A stretch of DNA of 35,106 bases from JACVRW01 sp040509755 (GTDB lineage: Bacteria; Actinomycetota; Thermoleophilia; Solirubrobacterales; Thermoleophilaceae), in NCBI GenBank assembly GCA_040509755.1, contig JBEVKF010000060.1, positions 1 to 35,106 on the forward strand, read 5' to 3'. Under the pieces are notes generated by a model. It was not told the origin of the DNA. It saw only the letters and a program-made list of their open reading frames with translations, and did not search any database. The translations under genes and the position numbers were made by a program. Positions 7,839-15,882 of this stretch are shown piece after piece. Within the stretch, counting starts at the first letter, position 1; the number at the start of each line of letters is the position of its first letter.

Positions 7839-10699
7839 CCCGTGGGCCCCGCGCCGTTGCCGCCGCTCTGGTCTGCGACGCGCTCCACCTTCACGGCGCA
7901 GAACTTGAACTCGGGGATCTTGCCGTCCGGGTCGATCTCGTCGATCGTCAGCACGTTTGCTGCCGCCTCGCGGAAGTGGAAGGGGATGAAGCACGTCCCG
8001 GGGGTGTCGCGGTGCGAGACCTTGGCGCTCAGCTCGATCGACCCGCGCCGGCTGGTGATCCGAACGTAGTCGCCCTCGGCGATGCCCATCTCGGCGGCGT
8101 CGCCCGGGTTGAGGAACACGTGCGCCTCGGGCTGGATCGTGTCGAGCGCATAGGAACGGCGCGTCATCGATCCCGTGTGCCAGTGCTCGAGCAGCCGCCC
8201 CGTGTTCAGCACGAAGGGGAACTCCTCGTTGGGCAGCTCCTTGGCGGGCATCCACTCGGCGGGCACGAGGTGGGCCTTGCCGTCGTCGGTGCCGAAGGTC
8301 TGGTCGAACAGCACGACCGTGCCGTCGGAGTGCTCGGGGTCGGGGTTGGGATACAGCTTGCCGGTGGCGCCGAGGTTGTCGTAGGACAGGCCGCCGTAGT
8401 TGGGCATCAGCGACACGAGCTCGTCGAAGACCTCGCGCGGCGACCCGTAGTCCATCGGCAGCCCGACTCGCGTGGCCACGTCACAGATGATGCGCCAGTC
8501 CTCGCGCGCCTCGCCCGGCGGGTCGAGCACCTTGCGCCCGATCTGCACGCGGCGGTCGGTGTTCGTGTAGGTGCCGTCCTTCTCCATGTACGAGGACGCC
8601 GGCAGGATCACGTCGGCGAACTCGGCCGTCTCGGTCAGGAAGATGTCCTGCACCGCCAGGAAGTCGAGCGCGCTCAGGGCCTTGCGCACCTTGTTCACGT
8701 TCGGGTCTGACAGGAACGGGTTCTCGCCCATCATGTACATCCCGCGCACGCCGCCGGTGAGCGCGGAGGCCACGATCTCGGTGACCGTGAGGCCGCGCTC
8801 TGGGTCGAGCTCGCGCCCCCAGGCCTCCTCGAAGCGCTCGCGCGCGTCGTCGAGCGTCACGAGCTGGTAGTCGGGATAGAACATCGGGATGAGGCCCGCG
8901 TCCGAGGCGCCCTGGACGTTGTTCTGCCCGCGCAGCGGGTGCAGCCCGGTGCCCGGCCGCCCCACGTTGCCGGTGATCGAGCAGAGCGCGATCAGGCAGC
9001 GGGCGTTGTCTGTGCCGGTGGTGTGCTGGGAGATGCCCATCCCCCAGTAGATGACCGCCGCGCCGGCCTCTCCCCAGAGCCGGGCGACCTCGCTGATGGT
9101 GGCCGCGTCCACGCCGCAGATCTGGGCGGCGCGCTCGGGCGGGTACTCGCGGACGGTCTTGGCCAGCTCGCCGTAGTTCGTTACTCGGCCGGCGAGGAAC
9201 TCGCGGTCCACGAGGTCCATGCGGATGATCTCGTGCAGCACGCCGTTGTAGAAGGCCACGTCGGTGCCCGGCTTGAGCTGGCAGTAGATGTCCGCGTGCT
9301 CCGCGATCCGCTCGCGCCTCGGGTCGACAACGATCAAGGTGGTGCCTCGCCGCTTGGCCTGCTTGAAGAACGAGGCGGCTACGGGGTGGTTTGCCGTGGT
9401 GTTGGTGCCCGCCAGGATCGCGACGTCGGCATTGATGATGTCGCCGTAGGTGGTGGACACCGCGCCCGAGCCGACGCCCTCGAACAGGGCGGCCACGCTC
9501 GACGCATGGCAGAGGCGCGTGCAGTGATCGACGTTGTTGGTGCCAAAGCCCGCCCGGATCAGCTTCTGGAAGAGGTACGCCTCCTCGTTGGAGCACTTGG
9601 CCGAGCCGAAGCCGGCGATCGCGCCCGAGCCGTGATCGGCATGGATTGCGCACAGGCGCCCGGACACCAGGTCGAGCGCCTCCTCCCAGCTCGCCTCGCG
9701 GAAGTGGGGGAGGACCTCGCCGTAGTCGACGAGCCCGCCCGGCTTCCGGCGGCCGCGCCCCTCGCCGCGCACGTCACCGGAGAGCGGCCCCTTGGGATAG
9801 GCCTCCTCGCGGCGGATCAGCGGCGTGGTTAGCCGCTGCGGGGACTTGGAGTAGTCCCAGCCATAGCGGCCCTTCACACAAAGCCGGCGCTTGGAGCCCG
9901 GCTGCTCGCGTCCCTCGGCGAAGGAGATCGCGTTGCGCTCGCGGTCGACGTTGTAGGTCAGCGCGCAGCCGACGCCGCAGTAGGGGCAGACGGTGTCGAC
10001 CTGGTCCAGCTCGGTGCGCGGCCTGATCGGCACGGCGGCGATCGGCTTGTTCACGAGCGCGCCGGTCGGGCAGGCTGCCACGCACTCGCCGCAGGTGACG
10101 CAAGAGGACTCGCCCATGGGGTCGTTCAGGTCGAAGGCGATCGTGGTGGCATAGCCCTTGCCGGAGCGCCCGATCACATCGTTTCCCTGGATGTCGTCGC
10201 AGGCGCGCACGCAGCGGTCGCACAGGATGCAGGCGTCGTGGTTTACCGAGATGACCGGGTTCGAGTGGTCCTCGCCGCGGCCGCTGCGTATCGGTATCCA
10301 ATCCTCGCGCGCGATGCCGTAGCGCTTCGCCATCGCCAGCAGCTCGTTGTCGGCGGTGGTGGTCTCCTTGGGGTCCTCGTCGGTCGGAGGCTGGTCTGCC
10401 ATCAAGAGCTGCACGAGCGTGGCGCGCCGCGTCTCGACGTCCGACGTCTGGGTCTGCACCTCCATCCCGTCCTCACAGGGCCGCACACAGGCCGCGGCGT
10501 ACACGCGGCCGCCCACGTCGACCACGCAGGTGCGGCACACGCCGACCGGGTCGTAGCGCTCGTTGTGGCAGAGCGCCGGGATCTCGATGTCGGCCTCGCG
10601 CGCGGCGCTCCAGATGGTGGTGCCCTCCGGGACGGTGAGCTCCGCGCCGTCGATCGTCAGGGTGACGGTGCGCGTGGCCGGGGGGACGGTGATCGCCAC
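7835..10699 (-). CDS. fdhA: Formate dehydrogenase catalytic (alpha) subunit, NAD-linked type
   Basis: This 954-residue molybdo- or tungsto-enzyme oxidises formate to CO2. The N-terminus is a NuoG-like [2Fe-2S] ferredoxin domain (C44, C55, C58, C71). Two [4Fe-4S] ferredoxin clusters follow (C157/160/163/167 and C200/203/206/210), then the catalytic domain's own cluster (C238, C241, C245, C274). The metal ligand is cysteine C397 followed by H398 in DHCTRLCHASS, so this is a Cys rather than a selenocysteine enzyme. The C-terminal molybdopterin-dinucleotide-binding domain contains GRLLEHWHTGSMTRRS. It starts with GTG four nt after the aldehyde oxidoreductase stop. No FdhD sulfurtransferase gene is in the window although the enzyme should need one. 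Confidence 0.95.
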   Translation of the reverse strand: MAITVPPATRTVTLTIDGAELTVPEGTTIWSAAREADIEIPALCHNERYDPVGVCRTCVVDVGGRVYAAACVRPCEDGMEVQTQTSDVETRRATLVQLLMADQPPTDEDPKETTTADNELLAMAKRYGIAREDWIPIRSGRGEDHSNPVISVNHDACILCDRCVRACDDIQGNDVIGRSGKGYATTIAFDLNDPMGESSCVTCGECVAACPTGALVNKPIAAVPIRPRTELDQVDTVCPYCGVGCALTYNVDRERNAISFAEGREQPGSKRRLCVKGRYGWDYSKSPQRLTTPLIRREEAYPKGPLSGDVRGEGRGRRKPGGLVDYGEVLPHFREASWEEALDLVSGRLCAIHADHGSGAIAGFGSAKCSNEEAYLFQKLIRAGFGTNNVDHCTRLCHASSVAALFEGVGSGAVSTTYGDIINADVAILAGTNTTANHPVAASFFKQAKRRGTTLIVVDPRRERIAEHADIYCQLKPGTDVAFYNGVLHEIIRMDLVDREFLAGRVTNYGELAKTVREYPPERAAQICGVDAATISEVARLWGEAGAAVIYWGMGISQHTTGTDNARCLIALCSITGNVGRPGTGLHPLRGQNNVQGASDAGLIPMFYPDYQLVTLDDARERFEEAWGRELDPERGLTVTEIVASALTGGVRGMYMMGENPFLSDPNVNKVRKALSALDFLAVQDIFLTETAEFADVILPASSYMEKDGTYTNTDRRVQIGRKVLDPPGEAREDWRIICDVATRVGLPMDYGSPREVFDELVSLMPNYGGLSYDNLGATGKLYPNPDPEHSDGTVVLFDQTFGTDDGKAHLVPAEWMPAKELPNEEFPFVLNTGRLLEHWHTGSMTRRSYALDTIQPEAHVFLNPGDAAEMGIAEGDYVRITSRRGSIELSAKVSHRDTPGTCFIPFHFREAAANVLTIDEIDPDGKIPEFKFCAVKVERVADQSGGNGAGPTG

Positions 10700-10703
10700 G
10701 AGC

Positions 10704-12533
10704 TCAGCCTAGCGCGGCTGCGCAAAATAGGTCCAAGCCGAGTTCGGCCTCGACATCGGGCCCGGGCCGCCCGGCGCCGTCGAGGCCGCGGCCGGCGTAG
10801 TAGGCGTCGATCATGGAGCGCAGGCGAGCGGGGGTGAGGGTGGCCTGGCGACCTGAGTCGAGGTCGAGCGACTCGCCGAGGAAGCGCCCCGGAAGCCAGT
10901 CCTCCGCCGGCGTCCAGCCCTCGCGCAGGTTGAACAGGCGCTTGGCCAGCACTATGCGCCGGGCGGTGCGGCGCAGGTCCTCGCAGTCGGTCTCCCAGCC
11001 CGTCACCGCCGCCAGCAGCCGCGCCCACTCCGAGAAGGGCTCCTCGAACACGCCGCGCAGGAACTTGCACAGGATCAGCGAGTCCATGATCGCCGCGCGG
11101 TCCTCGGTCTCTATCGCCGCGCTCGCATGCTCGTCGCCGCCCGTGAGGCGGTCGAGCTCCCCGGATAGGTCGGCCTCGTAGGCGCCCGAGCGGTTGTGGT
11201 CTGCCCCGCGCGCGTTCACGGCCAGGCCCAGCGCCATCGCCTGCAGCGTCCGCGGTTCGTAGCCGGGCAGCTCGAGGCCCTTCACGTGCGGCGCGAAGGC
11301 GCCGGAGTCGGCGCCGACTTCCTCGGATGCGCGGCGTGAGCCCTCGGCGAGCAGGTCACCGAGCCCTTCGCGTGAGCCGATCTCCTCGAGCGAGCGCTCG
11401 AGCGCGCCCGGGTCGCCGAACCGCAGCCAGGGGGCGTCGATCAGCCCGCGCTCGGCGCACTCCATCGCCCAGGCGATCGTCCCGCCGGCGGAGATTGTGT
11501 CGATGCCCAGCTCGTCGCAGCGGGCGCTCGCGCCCAGCACGGCGTCCGGGTCGGAGATGCCGCACAGCGGCCCGAGCGCGAACACGTTCTCGTACTCCAC
11601 GCGCGCGCGACGCCCCCCGCCGGCCGCGTAGATGTGCTCGCAGCCGATCGAGCACGAGGCGCAGCTCGTCCGCGCCACCGCGCGCAGGCCGTGCAGCTCC
11701 TCGGCCGCGAGCTTGGGCGCCTCGTCGAACGCCGCCGCCTGGAAGTTGCGCGTGGGCAGGGTCGAGATCGCGTTAAACGCCAGGAGGTTGGCGAGCGTCC
11801 CGAGCTCGCGGTACTTCGCCGTGGCCGGCCCGAAGGAGCGCTCGCGCAGGTCCCTTGCCAGGGCTAGCACGGCGGCAGGGTCCGCCACCGCGGCGGGCAC
11901 CCCGGCCGAGCGGACGGCGACCGCCTTCAGCCGCTTGGCGCCCAGCACGGCCCCAAGCCCGCCCCGCCCGGCGTGGCGACCGTCGTGCGAGACGGTGGCG
12001 AAGCGCACCAGGCGCTCGCCGGCCGGGCCGATCGACGCCACTCGCCAGCCCGCGCCGTGGCGCGCGCGGACGCGCTCCTCGGCGTCGGCCGCCGCCAGCC
12101 CCCAGAGCTCGCCGGCCGGCTCGAGCCGGGCGCCGTCGCGGTCCACCAGCAGGGTGGACGGCTCGGCGCACTCGCCGCGTACGACGATCGCGTCGTAGCC
12201 GGTGAGCTTGCCAGCGATGGCGAAGTGGCTAGAGGCGAGGGCGTCGTTGAGCCGTCCGGTGAGCGGGGACTTCGCCACCACCGCGAACTTCGCGCTCGTG
12301 GTCAGCGGCGTGCCAACGAGCGGCGAGAACACGAACGCGAGCGGAGCGTCCGGTCCGAGCGGGTCGACGCCGGCGGGCGCGAGCCGATGCATTAGCCAGG
12401 TGCCCAGGCCGGCGCCGCCGAGGCAGCTGCGCAGCACCTGCTCGGACAGCGGCAGCTCCTCGGACTCTCCGCTCGTGAGGTCGACCACGAGCGCGCAGCC
12501 GAAGTAGCCGCCGGGAGCAGAGGGCGCGCTCAT
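10704..12533 (-). CDS. Aldehyde:ferredoxin oxidoreductase family protein (W/Mo-bispterin)
   Basis: From the ATG at 12533 the protein has 609 residues, the usual family length. It begins with the beta domain (VVDLTSGESEELPLSEQ, LGGAGLGTWLM). TGRLNDALASSHFA, the pterin-binding GRGGLGAVLGAKRLKAVAV near residue 190 and TRNFQ follow. The single [4Fe-4S] cluster ligands are C291, C294, C298 and C489. AOR enzymes oxidise aldehydes to carboxylic acids, and some reduce acids, using tungsten or molybdenum with two pterins. A dedicated ferredoxin-like or NADH-linked subunit is absent, so electrons could go to a free ferredoxin or, speculatively, to the NuoEF-type protein of the same operon. Its ATG overlaps the pabBC stop. 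Confidence 0.9.
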   Translation of the reverse strand: MSAPSAPGGYFGCALVVDLTSGESEELPLSEQVLRSCLGGAGLGTWLMHRLAPAGVDPLGPDAPLAFVFSPLVGTPLTTSAKFAVVAKSPLTGRLNDALASSHFAIAGKLTGYDAIVVRGECAEPSTLLVDRDGARLEPAGELWGLAAADAEERVRARHGAGWRVASIGPAGERLVRFATVSHDGRHAGRGGLGAVLGAKRLKAVAVRSAGVPAAVADPAAVLALARDLRERSFGPATAKYRELGTLANLLAFNAISTLPTRNFQAAAFDEAPKLAAEELHGLRAVARTSCASCSIGCEHIYAAGGGRRARVEYENVFALGPLCGISDPDAVLGASARCDELGIDTISAGGTIAWAMECAERGLIDAPWLRFGDPGALERSLEEIGSREGLGDLLAEGSRRASEEVGADSGAFAPHVKGLELPGYEPRTLQAMALGLAVNARGADHNRSGAYEADLSGELDRLTGGDEHASAAIETEDRAAIMDSLILCKFLRGVFEEPFSEWARLLAAVTGWETDCEDLRRTARRIVLAKRLFNLREGWTPAEDWLPGRFLGESLDLDSGRQATLTPARLRSMIDAYYAGRGLDGAGRPGPDVEAELGLDLFCAAALG

Positions 12534-14602
12534 CTGGCGGGCACCTCGAGCTCTTCCTCGAGCAGCGCCGCCCGCAGGCGCGCGCCGACCTCGAAGCGCG
12601 AATGCGCGGCGCCGGCCAGGCTCGCGGGATGGACCCCGCGCACCGACGAGGTCAGGATCAGCTCGTCGGCGCGCGCCAGCCGCTCGAGCGAGAGCGGCTC
12701 CTCGCGTACCTCGAGTCCGGCCGGGGGGCCGCTCAGCAGGCGTGCGCGAACCGTCCCGGGCAGGAGCCGCCCGTCGAGCGGCGGCGTGACCAGGGTGTCT
12801 CCCTCGGCGAGCCATACGTTCGCGTGCCCGGCCTCGAGCACCTCCGAGTCGACGTCCACGAGCAGCGCCACCGCCCCGCTGCGGCGCTCGATCTCGGCGA
12901 GCAGGCGGCGGTCGCGCCACTTGTGCTCGCCGAGGCCGCCCGGCAGGGCCACCGGAGCCAGCCTTACCGGCTCGAGGCCTGGCTCGCGCTCGAGCGGCTG
13001 GGCGTCGAGCGCGACCTCGAGCCCCCCGCCGCCCTCGGCCGAGCCCACCAACACCCGCATTCGCGCGAGCGGCCAGGTGGCGGCCTCGTTGAAGATCCGC
13101 GCCTCGAGCAGGGCGGGCAGGCGCGCTGCGTAGAGCTCCTGCGCGCTGTGCCCGAGCCGCGCGAGGTGGGCGGACAGGTCCATGGGCATGCCGTCGCGGA
13201 CCAGCATCGTCGAGAGAACGCCGCGTGCCGGGTCGGGCCGGTCCGCCTCGCCGGCCAGCGCGAAGGGGAGGGCCGGAGAGCGCCGTCCAACCACCCTTGC
13301 GAGCTCGCCGCCCGCCGCCTTTACCACGGGCCGCGCCTTCACCAGGCACTCCTCCAGCTCGCCGCGCGGATCGGAGTCGGCGACCACGCCGCCCCCCGCG
13401 CCGAGCCAGATTCGCTCGCCGCTCGTCTCCAGCGTGCGGATCGCTACGTTCAGCTCCAGCCCCGCAACCGGGCTGGCGTAGCCGATTGCCCCCGTGTAGG
13501 CCTCGCGTCCGCTCGCCTCGAGCTCGGCGATCACCCGCATGGCGCGGATCTTGGGCGCGCCGGTGACCGAGCCCGGCGGGAACGTGGCGCGCAGGAGCTG
13601 CGGGTCCTCGACGTTGCGACGCAGCGTGCCGCTCACCGTGGACACCAGGTGCCAGACGCCCGGCGCCTCGCGCAGCTCGCTCAGCCCTGGCACCTCGACG
13701 CTGCCGTACTCGCAGACGCGGCCGAGGTCGTTGCGCATCAGGTCGACGATCATCACGTTCTCGGCCCGGTCCTTGGCCGAGTGCTGGAGCGCCTCGCCGG
13801 CGCCTTTCGCGCGAGGCGCCGTGCCCTTGATCGGCTCGCTCACCACGCGGCGCCCGCGGCGACGGAGGAACAGCTCGGGCGAGGCGCTGCACAGCGCTCC
13901 CCACGGCCCGGAGACCAGAGCGGCGTAGCGCGGCGCCAGCTCGCGCGCGACCCGTGCGAACAGGTCCACGGGGTCGCCCAACCAGCGCCCTTCGAGGCGC
14001 AGGCAGACGTTGGCCTGGAAGATCTCGCCCTCGGCGATCCGCTCGCGACAGGCGGCCACCGCCGCCGGATGGCCGCTCCCGTCCTGTGGCGACGGCGCGA
14101 ACGTGCCCACCCAGAGCGGCCGTGACCGCACGCCCCGCTCTAGGCGCCGCCGAAGCTGCTCGAGACGGTGCTCGAGGACGGCGGCGCGGACATCGGTCCA
14201 GAGCGCCTCGAACCACCATCGCCCGGCGCTGTCGCGGCGCAGCAGGTGGTCGTAGAAGGCGAGCGAGAAGTCCGGCAGCGGGACGGGGCGCGGCGGGCCG
14301 GGCGGCACGCGCTCGAGCCGCGCGCCCAGCCGGTAGCCGAGGTAGCCGAACCAGCCGCCTCCCACGACCACGGGATCGCCTGCCGTGAGGGCGGGCTGGC
14401 GACTCAGCAGCTCGAATGGGTCGTCCTGCTCGCCGGCCGACGCCACGGGCTCGGAGCCCACGATGGCGCCCCCGCCCGCCCAGGCGCCGGTCAGGGCGAA
14501 GGGGCGCTCGTCGCCGCGCACGAGCAGGCAGGCGTCGGCAGGTGAGACCGACCCGTCCAGGGCGACGCGGACGGGTCGTGCAGGGCCGGAGGGCAGGCCC
14601 AC
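12530..14602 (-). CDS. pabB: Aminodeoxychorismate synthase component I fused to 4-amino-4-deoxychorismate lyase (PabB-PabC)
   Basis: The protein has 690 residues. Residues 10 to about 435 form a chorismate-utilising domain: AEGEIFQANVCLRL, SASPELFLRR, SEPIKGTAPR, AENVMIVDLMRNDLGRV, FPPGSVTGAPKIRAM and TGAIGYASP. The PIKGT lysine (K259) is the PabB signature; anthranilate synthase has PIAGT. Residues 445-690 form a class-IV PLP aminotransferase-fold lyase with PLP lysine K561 (GEHKWRDR) and VLEAGHANVWLAEG. Together with a glutaminase PabA, not present here, it makes p-aminobenzoate for folate. The PabB-PabC fusion is known in other bacteria. Its place between mobA-moaD and AOR is unusual and links folate supply to the pterin-enzyme operon. 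Confidence 0.93.
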   Translation of the reverse strand: MGLPSGPARPVRVALDGSVSPADACLLVRGDERPFALTGAWAGGGAIVGSEPVASAGEQDDPFELLSRQPALTAGDPVVVGGGWFGYLGYRLGARLERVPPGPPRPVPLPDFSLAFYDHLLRRDSAGRWWFEALWTDVRAAVLEHRLEQLRRRLERGVRSRPLWVGTFAPSPQDGSGHPAAVAACRERIAEGEIFQANVCLRLEGRWLGDPVDLFARVARELAPRYAALVSGPWGALCSASPELFLRRRGRRVVSEPIKGTAPRAKGAGEALQHSAKDRAENVMIVDLMRNDLGRVCEYGSVEVPGLSELREAPGVWHLVSTVSGTLRRNVEDPQLLRATFPPGSVTGAPKIRAMRVIAELEASGREAYTGAIGYASPVAGLELNVAIRTLETSGERIWLGAGGGVVADSDPRGELEECLVKARPVVKAAGGELARVVGRRSPALPFALAGEADRPDPARGVLSTMLVRDGMPMDLSAHLARLGHSAQELYAARLPALLEARIFNEAATWPLARMRVLVGSAEGGGGLEVALDAQPLEREPGLEPVRLAPVALPGGLGEHKWRDRRLLAEIERRSGAVALLVDVDSEVLEAGHANVWLAEGDTLVTPPLDGRLLPGTVRARLLSGPPAGLEVREEPLSLERLARADELILTSSVRGVHPASLAGAAHSRFEVGARLRAALLEEELEVPAR

Positions 14603-14605
14603 CGC

Positions 14606-15493
14606 CTAGCCCCCGGCGTCGGCGGCGAGGAAGGCGACCGTGTCGCCCGCCGCGAGCGGCAGCTGGGGGTCGCGCGTGATCTGGTCGCCGTTGAGCGCCG
14701 CCACCACGTGGCGGTCAAGTGTGACGTCGGCCGCGGCCGCGGCCGCGCCGAGCGTGGCCGCTCGCACGGAGATCGCTTCGCGGCCCGCTCCATTGGGGGC
14801 GAGATTGCCGAAGCGGCGCACGCTCACCTTCGGCGCGGTGCGCGCAAGTGCCCGCTCGTACTCGTCCGGGTCGTTGACGTTCAGCAGCGAGAGCAGGGAG
14901 GGATCGGCCTCGGCGAGAGCGGGGTCGGCGAGCAGGGCGTCCTCGCTGAGCTCGCGCACCCGACAGCGCTCGAACAGGAATGCAGGCCGCAGGCGGTCCT
15001 CGGCGATCAGCTCCTCCACAGCGGGCAGCAGCGAGGTGCGGTAGGCAGCCGCGAGCGGGTGCCTGAAACCATGCGCCACGGGGAGGGCCACGTCCACATT
15101 GTCGCGCGCACAGGCGGAGATCACCGCCCCCACGAACGCGGGATGGAGCAGGGGCACGTCGGTCGAGGACACGTACGCCCTCTCCGCGCGCTTGCCGACC
15201 GCGGACAGCCCGGCGGCGAGGCCCTGGAGCGGCCCGCGGCCCTCGCGGGCGTCGTCCGCCAGCTCCACGCCGCCGGGAAGCGACGGCAGCTCCTGACCCG
15301 GGGCGCGAACTACCACGACCGGCCCATCGACCGCGCGCGCCACGATCCCGACCACGCGGTGCAGCAGCGTCGAGCCGTGCCACTCGAGTGCGGCCTTCGG
15401 CCGGCCCATGCGAGTGGAGCGGCCCCCGGCCAGCACGATGCCCGCGGCCGCCGCCCTGGGGCGCGAACGGTGTTCTTGGGTCTTGGAGTGCAT
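14606..15493 (-). CDS. mobA: MobA molybdenum cofactor guanylyltransferase fused to a MoaD/ThiS-like domain
   Basis: The protein has 295 residues. Residues 16 to about 215 are MobA: nucleotide loop LAGGRSTRMGRPKAALEWHG (21-40), ADDAREGRGPLQGLAAGL, the metal-site region YVSSTDVPLLHP with D112, and SLLNVNDPDEYERA. MobA joins GMP to Mo-molybdopterin to give the guanine dinucleotide form used by formate dehydrogenase. Residues 222-295 look like a ubiquitin-fold sulfur carrier: VSVRRFGNLAP, a central VVAALNGDQI, GDTVAFLAADAGG and a C-terminal Gly-Gly at the very end, as needed for thiocarboxylation in MoaD. One polypeptide would thus cover sulfur delivery to molybdopterin synthase and the last step of the pathway. 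First gene of the operon, with pabBC following after three nt. Confidence 0.88.
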   Translation of the reverse strand: MHSKTQEHRSRPRAAAAGIVLAGGRSTRMGRPKAALEWHGSTLLHRVVGIVARAVDGPVVVVRAPGQELPSLPGGVELADDAREGRGPLQGLAAGLSAVGKRAERAYVSSTDVPLLHPAFVGAVISACARDNVDVALPVAHGFRHPLAAAYRTSLLPAVEELIAEDRLRPAFLFERCRVRELSEDALLADPALAEADPSLLSLLNVNDPDEYERALARTAPKVSVRRFGNLAPNGAGREAISVRAATLGAAAAAADVTLDRHVVAALNGDQITRDPQLPLAAGDTVAFLAADAGG

Positions 15494-15510
15494 ACCGGCG
15501 GCCCCCGCGG

Positions 15511-15516
15511 ATTGTA
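15511..15516 (-). promoter_or_regulatory. Candidate -10 element for the mobA-moaD...moeA operon
   Basis: TACAAT on the minus strand, preceded by ATAGG, lies 17 nt before the ATG of mobA-moaD in a locally less GC-rich stretch. No good -35 is seen at the right distance. If used, transcription would begin about 10 nt before the start codon, giving a very short leader. It is the only promoter-like signal seen immediately upstream of the operon's first gene. Confidence 0.35.
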
Positions 15517-15548
15517 CCTATTGGTTCGCGGCGCCAGACCGAGCCGGA

Positions 15549-15860
15549 TCAACGCGACAGGCATGTGATGGCCACGTAGCGTCCCGGTGCGCCGCCCGGC
15601 TCGAGCGGAAACGCGAGCGCCCCGTTCACCGCCCAGAGGTCGCTGCGCCGGTCGCTCAGCGCCCACGCGGGCGGCCAGCGGCTCACGTCGGCGCTCTCGA
15701 GCACGGCGATCAGCGCCTCAGCGACGACCTCGGCCCCCCGCTCTTTCACAGGGCGGCGCTGGCGAAAGCGGACCACGCAGTGGTGCGACGGCACAATCTC
15801 GCGCACCTCGGGATGGTCGAACCGGGCTGTTCGCTGCATCTCCGGGAACAATGACGTCAT
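15549..15860 (-). CDS. Conserved-looking small protein of unknown function
   Basis: About 103 residues from the ATG at 15860, or 96 from the ATG at 15839; the frame extends to 15914 but the extra residues look random. The body reads ARFDHPEVREIVPSHHCVVR, then a helix KERGAEVVAEALIAVLESA, RWPPAWALSDRRSDLWAVNG and a hydrophobic ending RYVAITCLSR. Coding-like codon use and a mixed alpha/beta pattern suggest a real soluble protein. I do not recognise the family. Its upstream start touches that of the divergent CDGSH gene. It precedes mobA-moaD by 55 nt on the same strand and might be co-transcribed, but the candidate -10 near 15511 argues for a separate promoter. Confidence 0.6.
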   Translation of the reverse strand: MTSLFPEMQRTARFDHPEVREIVPSHHCVVRFRQRRPVKERGAEVVAEALIAVLESADVSRWPPAWALSDRRSDLWAVNGALAFPLEPGGAPGRYVAITCLSR

Positions 15861-15873
15861 GCCCTCGACACGC

Positions 15874-15879
15874 GGAGAG
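15874..15879 (+). promoter_or_regulatory. Shine-Dalgarno deciding the CDGSH start
   Basis: GGAGAG three to five nt before the ATG at 15883 supports that start over the upstream in-frame ATG at 15859, which has no such motif. Confidence 0.5.
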
Positions 15880-15882
15880 CGA

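Noticed and set aside
7839..8255. N-terminal extension of the NuoE-NuoF gene
   Set aside because: The extra codons lie inside fdhA in another frame; the ATG at 7838 fits the family and the ATGA overlap.
9490..9520. Selenocysteine in the formate dehydrogenase catalytic subunit
   Set aside because: The metal-ligand position is an ordinary cysteine codon (TGC), and no in-frame TGA exists there.
12602..14125. Plus-strand open frame of 507 codons opposite pabB-pabC
   Set aside because: Antisense shadow; the pabBC motifs on the other strand are complete and decisive.
12534..14219. N-terminal extension of the aldehyde oxidoreductase frame
   Set aside because: The extra residues are out-of-frame pabBC sequence; the ATG at 12533 gives a normal-length AOR and a 4-nt overlap with pabBC.
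12530..14602. Anthranilate synthase (TrpE) or isochorismate synthase instead of PabB
   Set aside because: PIKGT with lysine at 259 and the fused class-IV PLP lyase identify aminodeoxychorismate synthase; no trp genes nearby.
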